Shown: positions 36,401-45,987, counted from the first letter of the stretch. The stretch: DNA of 64,000 bases from Siccirubricoccus deserti (GCF_014283215.1 NZ_JACOMF010000003.1:124001-188000); one strand, 5' to 3'. Notes: generated from the sequence alone by a model not told the origin. Program-made: numbers and translations.

Positions 36401-36704
36401 AGGGAAAGCGGAACGCCGGCTGCGCCAGGGGGGGATTGCCTCGGTGCCGCCCAAGGGGGGGGAGGCGACACCGCGGGGCGCAGCCGGCGTCCCGTGCATG
36501 GCAATATGGCATATTCGCGGCCTGACTGCATCGCCTGTCCGGTGGATATCGACCCACGCCGGCAACGGTTGCGTGAGCGGCGGGGCATTTCCGCCGGGCC
36601 GTTGCAGGGTGCGTCCCGCCGCCCCGGGCCTTGCCCGCACCGGCATCCAGCCCCGATATTCAGGCGTAACGCCAAGCAAGGCGACAGCCAGGGAGCCTCC
36701 GAGA
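36401..36704. other. Intergenic region with two G-tracts
   Basis: 304 bases. Runs of seven G (36428-36434) and eight G (36455-36462) lie close to the HD gene stop. No gene is seen. Confidence 0.4.
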
Positions 36705-38345
36705 ATGCTGGGCCTGATCCAGGACCGTCCGCTGCTGATCTCCTCCATCCTGGAGCATGCGGCGCGCAACCACGCCGGGGCCAAGATCGTCTCGGCCCGG
36801 GCGGATGGCACGCTGGTCCGCCATAGCTGGCCGCAGATCGCCGCCCGCGCCGCCCAGCTTGCCCATGCATTGAAGGGGCGCGGGGTGAAGCAGGGGGAGC
36901 GGATCGCCACCCTGGCCTGGAACGACCACCGGCACCTCGAAGCCTATTACGGCATCTCGGCGATGGGCGCGGTGCTGCACACGGTGAACCCGCGGCTCTT
37001 CCCCGACCAGATCGCCTACATCCTGGCCGATGCCGAGGACACCCACCTGTTCGTCGACCCCACCCTTCTGGCCGGGGCGGAGGCGCTGGCGGACAAGCTG
37101 CCGCCCAGCCTCACCACCATCGTCATCATGGGCGAGGCGTCGCAGATCCCGGCCGATTGCCCGCTGCGCGACCGGTTCGAGGTGCTGGCGCAGGAGGATC
37201 TCATCGCTGGCCAGCCGGCAAGCTACCCCTGGCCGGAGCTCGACGAGCGCGCTGCCTCCTCGCTCTGCTACACCTCGGGCACGACGGGCGATCCGAAGGG
37301 GGTGCTGTACAGCCACCGCTCCACCGTCATCCACGCCATCTCCACCCTGCAGAAGGACTGCTTCAACATCGGCGCCGCCGATGTGGTGATGCCGGTGGTG
37401 CCGATGTTCCATGTGAACGGCTGGGGCATCCCCTATTCCACCGCGGCGGCCGGCGCCTCCCTCGTGCTGCCAGGACCGAAGCTCGACCCGGCCAGCCTCC
37501 ATCGGCTGATCGAGGAGGAGGGCGTCACCTTCTCCGCCGGCGTGCCGACCATCTGGACCGCGCTGCTCAACTGGATGCGGGCCGAGCCCGCGCGGCGCTT
37601 CAGCGCGCCGCCGCGACTGGTGGTCGGCGGCACCGCCCTGCCCACCGCGATCAATGCCGGCTTCCTGAAGGAATACGGTGTCTCCATCCTGCATGCCTGG
37701 GGGATGACCGAGATGAGCCCGCTCGGCACCACCAATTCGCGCAAGCCGGAGAATGCGGATTGGGATGCCGACCGCTTCCTCGACTACGCCCGCAAGCAGG
37801 GGCGGCCGATGTTCGGCGTGGAGATCCGGGTGCGCGACGGCGAGGGGAAGGAGATCCCGCATGACGGCGTCGCCTTCGGCGAGCTGGAGGTGCGCGGGCC
37901 CTGGGTCGCCAGCGCCTATTTCAACCGGCCGGGCGACCCGGCACACACGCCGGACGGCTGGTTCCGCACCGGCGACGTTGTGACGGTGGACGCGCTCGGC
38001 TGCATCGAGATCGTCGACCGCGCCAAGGACGTCATCAAGTCGGGCGGCGAGTGGATCAGCTCCATCACGCTGGAGAACCTCATCATGGGCCATCCGGCGG
38101 TGGCCGAGGCGGCGGTGATCGCGATCCGCCACCCGAAGTGGGACGAACGGCCGCTGCTGCTGGTTCAGCCGAAGCCGGGCACCGCGCCGACCGCCGAGGA
38201 GATCCTCCACTTCTACGAAGGCAAGGTGGCGAAGTGGTGGATCCCCGACCAGGTGGAGTTCGTGGAAAGCCTGCCGCACACCGCGACGGGCAAGCTGTGG
38301 AAGGCCGAGCTCAAGCAACGGTACAAGGACCGCTTGGCGGGCTGA
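36705..38345 (+). CDS. Medium/long-chain acyl-CoA ligase (AMP-forming)
   Basis: 546 aa ANL-superfamily enzyme activating a fatty acid to its CoA ester via an acyl-adenylate. The P-loop [20 protein letters not shown] is at about residue 185, with [14 protein letters not shown] in the middle, [35 protein letters not shown] as the hinge and A8 motif, and the catalytic Lys in [18 protein letters not shown]. It resembles AlkK-type ligases. ATG at 36705 follows CAGGGAG; the long upstream open frame is rejected. It is convergent with the GGDEF-EAL gene, 6 bases between the stops. The chain length is not predictable. Confidence 0.92.
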   Translation: MLGLIQDRPLLISSILEHAARNHAGAKIVSARADGTLVRHSWPQIAARAAQLAHALKGRGVKQGERIATLAWNDHRHLEAYYGISAMGAVLHTVNPRLFPDQIAYILADAEDTHLFVDPTLLAGAEALADKLPPSLTTIVIMGEASQIPADCPLRDRFEVLAQEDLIAGQPASYPWPELDERAASSLCYTSGTTGDPKGVLYSHRSTVIHAISTLQKDCFNIGAADVVMPVVPMFHVNGWGIPYSTAAAGASLVLPGPKLDPASLHRLIEEEGVTFSAGVPTIWTALLNWMRAEPARRFSAPPRLVVGGTALPTAINAGFLKEYGVSILHAWGMTEMSPLGTTNSRKPENADWDADRFLDYARKQGRPMFGVEIRVRDGEGKEIPHDGVAFGELEVRGPWVASAYFNRPGDPAHTPDGWFRTGDVVTVDALGCIEIVDRAKDVIKSGGEWISSITLENLIMGHPAVAEAAVIAIRHPKWDERPLLLVQPKPGTAPTAEEILHFYEGKVAKWWIPDQVEFVESLPHTATGKLWKAELKQRYKDRLAG

Positions 38346-38351
38346 GCGGGC

Positions 38352-40982
38352 TCACGCCCCGGCCAGCGCCAGTTCCGGCGGCCGGGCGGCGAGCATGGTG
38401 GTGAAGGCCTCGGCCGTCATCGGGCGGCCGAACAGGTATCCCTGCACCTCCTCGCAGCCCTCGCCCTTCAGCAGCGCCGCCTGGCGCTCATCCTCGACGC
38501 CGCCGGCATGGGTGCGGATGCCGAGGGCGCGGCTCATGCCGAGGACGGCGCGGATGATCGCCATGGCCTCTCCCTCCGGGCGGAGGCCCTGGACGAAGGA
38601 CCGGTCGATCTTGATGCGGTCGAAGGCGAAGCGGCGCAGCGTGCCGAGGCTGGAGCTGCCGGTGCCGAAATCATCCATGGCGATGGAGACGCCGAGGCTG
38701 CGCAGCCGGGCGAGGCCGGCGATCACCGCCTCGGTGTCGACCAGCAGCAGGGCTTCCGGCACCTCCAGCTCCAGCCGCTGCGGCGGCAGGCCGGTTTCGC
38801 GCAGCGTCCTCTCGACCATGGCGACGAAGCCGGCGCGGCGGAACTGGCCGGCGGAGATGTTCACCGCGATCCGCGGCAGCGACGGCCAGGCGACGGCCTG
38901 GCGGCAGGCCTCGGCCAGTGCCCAGGCGCCGATCGGGCCGATCAGCCCGGTCTCCTCGGCCAGCGGGATGAACTGGGCGGGCCGCAGCGGGCCATGGGTC
39001 GGGTGGTCCCAGCGCAGCAGCGCCTCCGCGCCGACCAGCCGCCTTCCGTCCAGGTCGACCTGGGGTTGGTAATGCAGGGTGAACCGGCTTTCCGCCAGGG
39101 CCCGGCGCAAATCGGCCTCCAGCGCCTTGCGGGCCTGCAGCCGGCGGTTCATCTCGGCTTCGAAGAAGCGCCAGGTGCCGCGGCCGGCGTCCTTGGCCTG
39201 GTACAGCGCGACATCGGCTTCCTGCAGCAGCAGCGCCGGATCGACCAGCGCCTCGGCGCCGGCGCGCAGCGCGATGCCGATGCTGGTGCCGACCACCGCC
39301 TGGTGGCCGGCGAGGTCGAAGGGCTCCGCCAGCACCGCCACCATGCGGCGGGCGAGAGTCTCGGCGTCCTGCGGCTGCCGGGAGTCGCACTGGACCACGG
39401 CGAACTCATCGCCGCCGAGTCGCGCCAAGGTGTCGGTGTCGCGCAGGCAATCGGCCAGCCGTGTCGCCACCTGGGTCAGCAGCCGGTCGCCGGCGGCGTG
39501 GCCCAGCGTGTCGTTTACCTCCTTGAAGCGGTCGAGATCGATGCAGTGGACGGCGACCGTTCCGCCTGCCCGCCGGGCATGGGCCAGCGCCTGGTCCAGC
39601 CGGTCGCGGAACAGGGCGCGGTTGGGCAGCCCGGTCAGCGCGTCATGCGTCGCCAGATGGGCGACGCGGTCCAGCATCGTGGCCGCCATGGCATCCACCT
39701 CATCGCCCCGCGCGGCATTGGCCAGCCTGGTGTCCAGCCGGCCTTCGGAGACGCCGCGGATGGCGTCGTCGAGCCGCGACAGCGGCTGCAGCAGCCGGCG
39801 GGTGAAGGCGATGCCGAGCAGCACCGCAAGGCCGATGCCGCCGAGCGCCGTCGCCGCCAGGGCCAGCAGCAGCTGCCGGGCCGCCGCATCGGCCCCGCTC
39901 CGCGCCTCGGCCTCCAGCTGTTCGGCCAGGGCGGCGGTGCTCGCCAGCGCCCGGGCAAGGTCGTCATCCGCCTGGCGCAGCGCCCGTTCGCCCTGGGTCA
40001 CCGCCGCCGCCGCGGCCAGCGCGGCGCGGCGGTAGGCGAAGACGCCATCGCCGCCGAACAGCGTGGCATCGAACTCCGCCACCGCCGCGGCCAGCCGGGC
40101 CTCGGCCGCCGGATCGCGCGGCATGTGGCGGCCGGCCGCGGCCAGCCGGTGGGTCAGCGCGTGCAGCGCCGAGGTGGTGGCGCCCAGCGCCTGCCGCGCC
40201 GCCTCTTCCCGTGCCGCCAGCGCCGCGGTGTCGGTGACGCCGAGGAAGGCATCGGCCTGGGCATTCAGCCCGAGCCGGGCCTGGATCAGGATGGCGACCG
40301 CACGCAGCGCCGGCTGGAGCACGCCAGCCATGGTGTCGGTCAGCGCGATCTGCTGGCTGGCCGGCAGGCGGCCCTCGGCGGTGCCGCGCCGTAGCTGCCG
40401 CGCCGCCTCGGCCATGCCGTGCTCGATGGCGGTATTGATCTGCAGGGTGGCGAAGCTGAACGCATGGTTCGCCGCCTCGAAGCGCCGGTGGCGGGCGCGG
40501 GCCTCGTGCGTCGCCGCCCGGCGCTGGCGGTGCGCCGCGACCATCCCGGCCATCAGCCGGATCTCCTGCCCCGCCGCCGCCGCATCCTCAAGCGGCAGGG
40601 CGACGCCGGCGCGGGCAGCGAGGCCGCGCATCCGCTCAAGCGCCGCTTCGGCGTCGCGGCCCAGCGCGGCGAAGGCCGCGAGCTGGGCATCCAGCGCGGC
40701 GTCGTCGGTGTCGCGGCTGGCCAGTGCCGCCAGCAAGGTCGCCTGCATCTGCGCCGCGGTCAGCCGCAGCTCCCCGCTCTCGATCCGCAGCGGCGTCGCC
40801 ACATCGGCCAGCAGGCCGATGCTGGCCCGGCCGCGCAGCGCGAGGATGCCGCTCGCGGCGCCGGACAGCCCGACCAGCAGGGCGATGGAGAGGAAGGCCA
40901 GGATGAGCCGGGCGCGCAGGCCGAGCCGTCCGGCCCGGCGCACGAACCAGGCCGGCGCGGCGGTCGCGGGTAGCCGCGTCAC
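38352..40982 (-). CDS. Membrane GGDEF-EAL protein (cyclic-di-GMP turnover)
   Basis: 876 aa. An N-terminal transmembrane helix (LGLRARLILAFLSIALLVGLSG) is followed by a long Ala-rich helical periplasmic sensor (about 50-380), a second TM helix (LLLALAATALGGIGLAVLLGIAF), a HAMP-like segment (TRRLLQPLSRLDDAIRGVSEGRLDTRLA), a GGDEF domain with intact LARLGGDEFAVVQ, and an EAL domain with intact LVGAEALLRWDHP and DDFGTGSSSLGTLRRFAFDRIKIDRSFV. Both catalytic signatures look functional, so synthesis and hydrolysis of c-di-GMP are both possible. GTG at 40982 starts just before the first helix; an open frame continues to 41186 without a convincing start. Confidence 0.9.
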   Translation of the reverse strand: MTRLPATAAPAWFVRRAGRLGLRARLILAFLSIALLVGLSGAASGILALRGRASIGLLADVATPLRIESGELRLTAAQMQATLLAALASRDTDDAALDAQLAAFAALGRDAEAALERMRGLAARAGVALPLEDAAAAGQEIRLMAGMVAAHRQRRAATHEARARHRRFEAANHAFSFATLQINTAIEHGMAEAARQLRRGTAEGRLPASQQIALTDTMAGVLQPALRAVAILIQARLGLNAQADAFLGVTDTAALAAREEAARQALGATTSALHALTHRLAAAGRHMPRDPAAEARLAAAVAEFDATLFGGDGVFAYRRAALAAAAAVTQGERALRQADDDLARALASTAALAEQLEAEARSGADAAARQLLLALAATALGGIGLAVLLGIAFTRRLLQPLSRLDDAIRGVSEGRLDTRLANAARGDEVDAMAATMLDRVAHLATHDALTGLPNRALFRDRLDQALAHARRAGGTVAVHCIDLDRFKEVNDTLGHAAGDRLLTQVATRLADCLRDTDTLARLGGDEFAVVQCDSRQPQDAETLARRMVAVLAEPFDLAGHQAVVGTSIGIALRAGAEALVDPALLLQEADVALYQAKDAGRGTWRFFEAEMNRRLQARKALEADLRRALAESRFTLHYQPQVDLDGRRLVGAEALLRWDHPTHGPLRPAQFIPLAEETGLIGPIGAWALAEACRQAVAWPSLPRIAVNISAGQFRRAGFVAMVERTLRETGLPPQRLELEVPEALLLVDTEAVIAGLARLRSLGVSIAMDDFGTGSSSLGTLRRFAFDRIKIDRSFVQGLRPEGEAMAIIRAVLGMSRALGIRTHAGGVEDERQAALLKGEGCEEVQGYLFGRPMTAEAFTTMLAARPPELALAGA

Positions 40983-41300
40983 GAACGGACGTCTGGGCGG
41001 CGGCAGCGGGGCACCGGTGCGGCTTCCTTGCAGGTGGCGCCGTACCCTAGGCTGTTCCGGGTTAATCAACCGTCGCCGCAAGCTCTGGCCCGGCTGAAGC
41101 CGCCGACAACCTGCCCTGCCGTAAGCAGGCACCGTGCCGGGCGGCCGTGGATCAGGTCCGGCCATGACGGTGTTCGGCGTGCCCACGCCCGGAGCCGCCG
41201 CATATCCGGCATCCGCGCAGCCGCTTGCCGAGGGATTGCATTCCAGCCTGGACGCAATCCATCGCAGGCGCCATGTGGCAGGGTCAAAGGAGCCCTGCCC
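40983..41300. other. Intergenic region upstream of the GGDEF-EAL gene
   Basis: 318 bases between divergent genes. It contains a family 2 repeat (41151-41170, atcaggtccggccatgacgg) inside an imperfect GCCGG...CCGGC inverted repeat. No gene is seen. Confidence 0.4.
41151..41170 (+). repeat. Dispersed intergenic repeat, family 2
   Basis: atcaggtccggccatgacgg; similar to atcaagtccgcgcatgacgg at 59571-59590 and to the right half of the element at 18289-18308. Confidence 0.45.
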
Positions 41301-41486
41301 ATGCCGCCTGCGATCATCCTGCTTGCCCTGCTGCTGCTGGCGGCCTGTGGCCCCGGGGGGCTGCGCGCCGGCGGGCAGTATTCCGGCGTGCCGGACACCA
41401 CCGTGGGGGATTGGCGGTCGCCGCTCGGCACCTTGTCCACCGGCGGTACCATCACGCTGAACCGCGAATTGCCGCCGCGCCTGTAA
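41301..41486 (+). CDS. Small lipoprotein of unknown function
   Basis: 61 aa. A lipoprotein signal peptide (PPAIILLALLLLAAC) has the lipobox LAAC with Cys16, followed by GPGGLRAGGQYSGV and a short mature chain with LSTGGTITLNRELPPRL. Gly at +2 does not match the classic Asp inner-membrane retention signal. The ATG is preceded by AAAGGAG 8 bases upstream, which favours a real gene. I do not recognise a family. It would be a substrate for Lnt coded at 11470. Confidence 0.7.
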   Translation: MPPAIILLALLLLAACGPGGLRAGGQYSGVPDTTVGDWRSPLGTLSTGGTITLNRELPPRL

Positions 41487-41608
41487 CCCGGGCAGTCGCT
41501 GCCGCAGCCTTCATCACCGGCCGCCGGAACACCCGCAGGACCCCGGCATCCCGGCTTGCACGATCCTTGCATTGCCTGCCGTGACAACGGAACGGGGGAT
41601 GGATCAAT

Positions 41609-43216
41609 ATGAGGGTTCTCCAGCGCGCCGCGGGGCTTGCCCTGGCGGCGCTGGTCGCGGGCGCCTTGCCCGCCATGGCGCAGCAGAAGACGTTGCGCAT
41701 CGCGATGACCGCGGCCGACGTGCCGACAACCACCGGCATGCCGAACAACGGCTTCGAGGGGATGCGCTTCCTCGGCTACCCGATCTTCGAGGGGCTGGTG
41801 CTCTGGGACCTCTCCCGCGCCGACCGGCCGGCAACGCTGCGGCCCGGCCTGGCCGAGCGCTGGGAGCAGGCGCCGGACGATCCCAGGACCTGGATCTTCC
41901 ACCTGCGCCGGGGCGTGCAATTTCACGACGGCACGCCCTTCACCGCCGACAGCGTGATCTGGAACCTCGACCGCTATTTCAAACCCGACAGCCCGCAGTT
42001 CGAGCCGGCCGGCAGCGGTATCACCCGCGCCCGCACCCCGATCATGGCGAGCTACCGCAAGCTCGACGATTTCACCGTGGCGATGACCACGACGCGGGTC
42101 GCCAGCTACTTCCCCTACATGGCGGTCTACATCCTGTTCACCAGCCCGCAGAGCTTCGAGCGGGCCGGCCGCGACTGGGCCAAGGTGGCGGAGCTGCCGG
42201 CGGCCGGCACCGGGCCCTTCCGCCTCGGGCGCTTCACCCCGCGGGTCTCGGCCGAACTGTTGAAGCACGCCGGCTACTGGGACCAGGCGCGGGTGCCGAA
42301 GCTCGACCGGGTGCTGTTGCTGCCGATCCCGGAGGCGAATTCGCGCCTCGCCGCGCTGCGTTCCGGCCAGGTGGACTGGATCGAGGTACCGCCGCCGGAT
42401 GCCATCCCGAGCCTGCGGCAGGCGAATTTCAACGTGGTGACCAACTCATACCCGCATGTCTGGCCCTGGCTGTACCAGATGGGCGGCACCACCTCGCCGT
42501 TCCGCGACGTAAGGGTGCGGCAGGCGCTGAACTACTGCGTCGACCGCGCCGGCCTGGTGCAGCTGCTGAACGACACGGCCGAGCCGAGCGTCGGCTGGCT
42601 GAAGCCCTCCGACCCGCATTTCGGCGCGCCGCAGCACCGCTACGGCTTCGACCCGGCGCGCGGCAAGGCGCTGCTGGCCGAGGCCGGCTACACCGCGCAG
42701 CGGCCGCTGTCCTTCAAGGTGATGATCTCGGCCAGCGGCTCCGGCCAGATGCTGCCGTTGCCGATGAACGAGTACATGCAGCAGAACCTGAAGGAGGCCT
42801 GCGGGGTCAACGTCGCCTTCGAGGTGACGGAATGGAACACGTTGCTGACGGCGATCCGGCAGGGGCCGGATGCGCCGATCCTCAACGGCTCGACGGCGAC
42901 CAACCCCTCCTCGCCCTCCTCCGACCCGGCGGTGGCGGCGCGCTACTTCCTGCAGGCCTTCGTGCCACCGAACGGCTTCAACTGGGGCCAGTACAACGAC
43001 CCGGAATTCGAGGAAGCCTTTGCCGCGCTGGAGAATGCCCGCGACGAGGCGGCCTATGACGCCGCCTACGCCAGGGCGCATGCGCGGCTGGTGGACAACC
43101 CGCCCTGGCTCTACATCGTCCACGACCTCAACCCGCGCGCCATGTCGCGCCGGGTGCGGGGGTTCGTCTCGGCGCAATCCTGGTTCCAGGATCTGGTGAC
43201 GGTGGATTTGCAGTAG
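41609..43216 (+). CDS. ABC transporter substrate-binding protein, family 5
   Basis: 535 aa periplasmic binding protein of the peptide/nickel/opine (SBP_bac_5) family. The signal peptide is AAGLALAALVAGALPAMAQ; family motifs include YPIFEGLVLWD, LRPGLAERWEQAPDDPRTWIFHLRRGVQFHDGTPFTADSV, GTGPFRLGRFTPRVSAELLKHAGYW and DVRVRQALNYCVDRAGLV. ATG at 41609. No permease or ATPase genes lie beside it, so the transporter partners are coded elsewhere or it is an orphan receptor. Ligand unknown; dipeptides, glutathione-like compounds or other small organics are all possible. Confidence 0.92.
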   Translation: MRVLQRAAGLALAALVAGALPAMAQQKTLRIAMTAADVPTTTGMPNNGFEGMRFLGYPIFEGLVLWDLSRADRPATLRPGLAERWEQAPDDPRTWIFHLRRGVQFHDGTPFTADSVIWNLDRYFKPDSPQFEPAGSGITRARTPIMASYRKLDDFTVAMTTTRVASYFPYMAVYILFTSPQSFERAGRDWAKVAELPAAGTGPFRLGRFTPRVSAELLKHAGYWDQARVPKLDRVLLLPIPEANSRLAALRSGQVDWIEVPPPDAIPSLRQANFNVVTNSYPHVWPWLYQMGGTTSPFRDVRVRQALNYCVDRAGLVQLLNDTAEPSVGWLKPSDPHFGAPQHRYGFDPARGKALLAEAGYTAQRPLSFKVMISASGSGQMLPLPMNEYMQQNLKEACGVNVAFEVTEWNTLLTAIRQGPDAPILNGSTATNPSSPSSDPAVAARYFLQAFVPPNGFNWGQYNDPEFEEAFAALENARDEAAYDAAYARAHARLVDNPPWLYIVHDLNPRAMSRRVRGFVSAQSWFQDLVTVDLQ

Positions 43217-43592
43217 GGGCGTTGGTGCCGGGGGCTAGCCTCGGGCCCTGCTGGGGTGGCGGGCGCCACCCCAGACCCCGGTCTGGGTTCGCGGGGTCTT
43301 GTAGGTCGAGCTTGAATCTCAATAAATCAATAACTTGAGAAGTTACCGCTAGGCTGGTCAACGCTTCGGGCCGCCCTGTACCCGAACTCACGCCGGGGCG
43401 TGGGCCGGGGCGTGGGGAAGGCTTGTCCCCCCAGCGAGGACACGGGGGCAGCGCTTCCGCCTGTCTGCATCCATAGGTTGTCCACAGAAATTCGCGCTCT
43501 GGTTCCGGCCAGAACTTGTGGCAGGTGCCCGCGTTGTCCTACCGTATCTAGTAGGCGGCTAGATCTGGTATTGCCAGGCAGGGGAGCACCAC
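43217..43592. other. Intergenic region upstream of gcrA
   Basis: 376 bases. Family 1 repeat copy C is at 43271-43290, followed by an AT-rich patch (about 43313-43345). The gcrA promoter should lie in the last 100 bases, but I could not assign boxes with confidence. Confidence 0.4.
43271..43290 (+). repeat. Dispersed GC-rich intergenic repeat, family 1 copy C
   Basis: ccagaccccggtctgggttc, matching copy A at 25245-25264 in 18 of 20 bases. Confidence 0.55.
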
Positions 43593-44090
43593 ATGGACTG
43601 GACGTCTGAGGCGATCGACCAGCTGCGCGCATTCTGGGACGAAGGCCATTCGACCGCCGAAATCGGCCGCCGGATGGGCATTTCGAAGAATGCGGTGGTT
43701 GGCAAGGCGCATCGCTTGAACCTGCCGGCCCGGCCGAGCCCGATCCGGCGCGAGGCGGAGCCCAGCCTGCGGATGCCGGCCCAGCCGCGCCAGGCGCCGC
43801 CGACGCTGCCAGCACCGACCCACGCCCCGGCCCCGCCGCAGCGCCGGCTGGAGGAGCGGCCGCCGGCCGCCCCGCCCCGCCCCGCCCCGGTCGCGCCGCC
43901 TGCCCCCCTGGCGATGGTGCGGCCCTTCCCGCGCGCCGCCTCCCGCACCTGCTGCTGGCCCATCGGCGAGCCCGGGACGAGTGGCTTCCGCTTCTGCAGC
44001 GGCGATGCGACGCCCGGGAAGCCCTATTGCGCCGAGCATGCGGCGCTTGCCTATGTGAAGGTGCGCGACCGCCGCGAGGACGCGGCCTGA
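43593..44090 (+). CDS. gcrA: GcrA cell cycle regulator
   Basis: 165 aa. In Caulobacter GcrA binds sigma70-RNA polymerase and methylated promoters to drive cell-cycle genes, working with the CcrM methyltransferase. The N-terminal DNA-binding domain is near canonical: MDWTSEAIDQLRAFWDEGHSTAEIGRRMGISKNAVVGKAHRLNLPARPSPI. A long Pro/Ala-rich linker (about 55-110) joins it to the C-terminal module CCWPIGEPGTSGFRFCSG...PYCAEHAALAY, which has conserved Cys residues. It is monocistronic. Its presence is strong evidence for an alphaproteobacterium. Confidence 0.95.
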   Translation: MDWTSEAIDQLRAFWDEGHSTAEIGRRMGISKNAVVGKAHRLNLPARPSPIRREAEPSLRMPAQPRQAPPTLPAPTHAPAPPQRRLEERPPAAPPRPAPVAPPAPLAMVRPFPRAASRTCCWPIGEPGTSGFRFCSGDATPGKPYCAEHAALAYVKVRDRREDAA

Positions 44091-44209
44091 GCCGAGCCGG
44101 ATGGGGTGGTCACCCGCCGGTTGCCGCATGCCCCGCCGCCACCCGCGAGGGGTTGCGGCGCGAGCCGCGGCCGATGAAGTTGTGCCATGCCTGATCACCT
44201 GCTCGGCCG

Positions 44210-45091
44210 ATGAATGGCCGGCTTGCCGGGGCCGCCCTGATCCTGGCGGCCCTGCTGCTTTTCGTCTGCATGGATACGCTGCTGAAGCTGCTGACGGCGC
44301 AATTCGCCGTGCCGCAGCTGATGTGGGCGCGCTTCCTGTTCAGCCTGCTGGCGGTCGCGTTGCTGTTCCGGCTGACGATGGGCCGGCTGCCCTGGCGGAC
44401 CCGGGCACCCTGGACGCAGATGATCCGCAGCCTGCTGCTGGCCGGCGGGAATTTCCTGTTTTCCTCGGCGCTCGTGCACATTCCCTTGACCGATGCGACG
44501 GCCATCGGCTTCGCCTCGCCGCTGCTGACGGTGGCGCTGGCCGCGCTCTGGCTGCGGGAACAGGTGTCGGCGCGCCGCTGGATCGGCGTGTGCATCGGGC
44601 TGGCCGGAGTGCTGCTGGCGCTGCGCCCGCCCTTCCTGACCGGCGGCGAGCCGATCCATTGGGCGACCCTGCTGCCGCTCGGCACCGCCGCACTGTTCGC
44701 GGTCTACCAGATCCTGACCCGCCGGCTGGCGACGATCGACGACCCGCGCACCACCATCCTCTACACCGGCTTCGCCGCCTCCCTGGCCACCAGCCTGGCG
44801 CAGCCCTTCTTCTGGAGCTGGCCGGCACTGTCGGATTGGGCGCTGCTGGTGGCGCTCGGGGTGCTGGGGGCGGCCGGGCACGGGCTGCTGGTGCTGGCCT
44901 ATGCCCGCGCCCCGGTCAGCCTGCTGGCGCCGCTGTCCTACACCCAGCTGGTCTGGGCAACCCTGGCCGGGGTGCTGGTCTTCGCCGATTGGCCGGATGG
45001 CTGGACCCTGGCGGGGGCGGCGGTCATCGCCATCGGCGGGGTGCTGGTGGCGCTGCCGGAACGGCGGCCTGCCGGCGCCGTTGGGCTGTGA
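44210..45091 (+). CDS. DMT-superfamily (EamA) transporter
   Basis: 293 aa inner-membrane protein with ten predicted helices in two EamA repeats (about 5-130 and 145-280). Motifs include MDTLLKLLTAQFAVPQLMWARFLFSLL at the start, LVHIPLTDATAIGFASPLLTVALAALWLREQV and the second-repeat equivalent LAPLSYTQLVWATLAGVLVFAD. Members export amino acids, metabolites or drugs; the substrate cannot be assigned. ATG at 44210 lies 119 bases after gcrA and may be separately transcribed. Confidence 0.88.
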   Translation: MNGRLAGAALILAALLLFVCMDTLLKLLTAQFAVPQLMWARFLFSLLAVALLFRLTMGRLPWRTRAPWTQMIRSLLLAGGNFLFSSALVHIPLTDATAIGFASPLLTVALAALWLREQVSARRWIGVCIGLAGVLLALRPPFLTGGEPIHWATLLPLGTAALFAVYQILTRRLATIDDPRTTILYTGFAASLATSLAQPFFWSWPALSDWALLVALGVLGAAGHGLLVLAYARAPVSLLAPLSYTQLVWATLAGVLVFADWPDGWTLAGAAVIAIGGVLVALPERRPAGAVGL

Positions 45092-45144
45092 CGCTCTGCT
45101 TGCGTCGCAGCCCCCGTTGGTCTAGCGAGCCGCATTAAGAATTC

Positions 45145-45159
45145 AGGAGGGGGATCATT
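45145..45159 (+). promoter_or_regulatory. Strong Shine-Dalgarno before an ATT codon (probable pmtA start)
   Basis: AGGAGG at 45145-45150 is followed by ATC (45154) and ATT (45157), both in frame with pmtA. An in-frame TAA lies at 45136. No ATG, GTG or TTG occurs in frame until the GTG at 45226. The ATT is 6 bases from the ribosome site, the best spacing. Confidence 0.5.
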
Positions 45160-45225
45160 TCCCAGGCAAGGCTCCAGCTGGCCGAGCGCACCGGCCACCC
45201 GCGCGCCGCGCTGGATGCCGAGGCG

Positions 45226-45840
45226 GTGCGGGAAGCGTATCGCCGTTGGGCCGGCGTGTACGATGGCGTGTTCGGTGCGATCTCCGGCGCCGGCCGCCGC
45301 CGCGCGGTGGAGGCGGTGAACCGCCTGCCCGGCCAGCGGGTGCTGGAGGTCGGCGTCGGCACCGGCCTCGCCCTGCCGCTCTATGCGCCGCAGAAGCGGG
45401 TGGTCGGTATCGATTTGTCGCGCGACATGCTGCAACGGGCGCAGCAGCGGGTGCGTGAGGACCGGCTGCGCAACGTCGCCGGGCTGGTCGAGATGGATGC
45501 CGAATCCATGGCCTTCGCCGATGACAGCTTCGACATCGCGGTGGCAATGTTCACCGCCACGGTGGTGCCTGACGCCCGCCGGCTGTTCCGCGAGATGCGC
45601 CGGGTGGTGCGGCCGGGCGGCGAGCTGCTGTTCGTCAACCACTTCGCCGCCGAGGGCGGGCTGCGCTGGTGGGCCGAGCGCACCCTGGCGCCACTGTCCC
45701 GGGTGCTCGGCTGGCACCCCGATTTCGCCCTCGGCGATCTGCTGGACGACCCGCGCCAGGCGGCCGAGATCGATCCCTGCAGGCCCTTCGGCCTGTTCAC
45801 CCTGGTGCGGGTGCCGAACCTGGAGTTGGCGCCGGCCTGA
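45226..45840 (+). CDS. pmtA: PmtA-type phosphatidylethanolamine N-methyltransferase
   Basis: SAM-dependent enzyme that methylates phosphatidylethanolamine towards phosphatidylcholine. As drawn from the first conventional start (GTG 45226) it is 204 aa: YRRWAGVYDGVFGAISGAGRRRAVEAVN, motif I VLEVGVGTGLALPLYAP, VGIDLSRDMLQRA, MDAESMAFADDSFDIAVAMFTATVVPD and VVRPGGELLFVNHF all match the Rhodobacter PmtA type. The in-frame upstream codons encode LDAEAV just before REAYRRWA, which resembles the usual N-terminus, and a strong ribosome site precedes ATT 45157. The true protein is therefore probably about 227 aa from 45157. Confidence 0.9.
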   Translation: MREAYRRWAGVYDGVFGAISGAGRRRAVEAVNRLPGQRVLEVGVGTGLALPLYAPQKRVVGIDLSRDMLQRAQQRVREDRLRNVAGLVEMDAESMAFADDSFDIAVAMFTATVVPDARRLFREMRRVVRPGGELLFVNHFAAEGGLRWWAERTLAPLSRVLGWHPDFALGDLLDDPRQAAEIDPCRPFGLFTLVRVPNLELAPA

Positions 45841-45987
45841 ACCGGCCCGGAGCGGCTTCACGCATTTGACAGAGGGGTGCGTGGCATAACGGCACCGGAC
45901 ATCAGATCCGGCTGCGGCCGCGCTCTGAAAGGTGGTCCCTTGCAGGACCGCCATACTCCTGGAGCGCCATCGCGTCAGGCCAGGCAC

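Noticed and set aside
45866-45890. TTGACA box with CATAAC as a promoter
   Set aside because: The spacing is only about 13 bases, too short for a sigma70 promoter.
45866-45960. tRNA-like stretch with CCGGA-CATCAGA-TCCGG arm
   Set aside because: The stem and 7-base loop look like an anticodon arm, but the loop lacks U33 and I find no matching acceptor, D and T arms.
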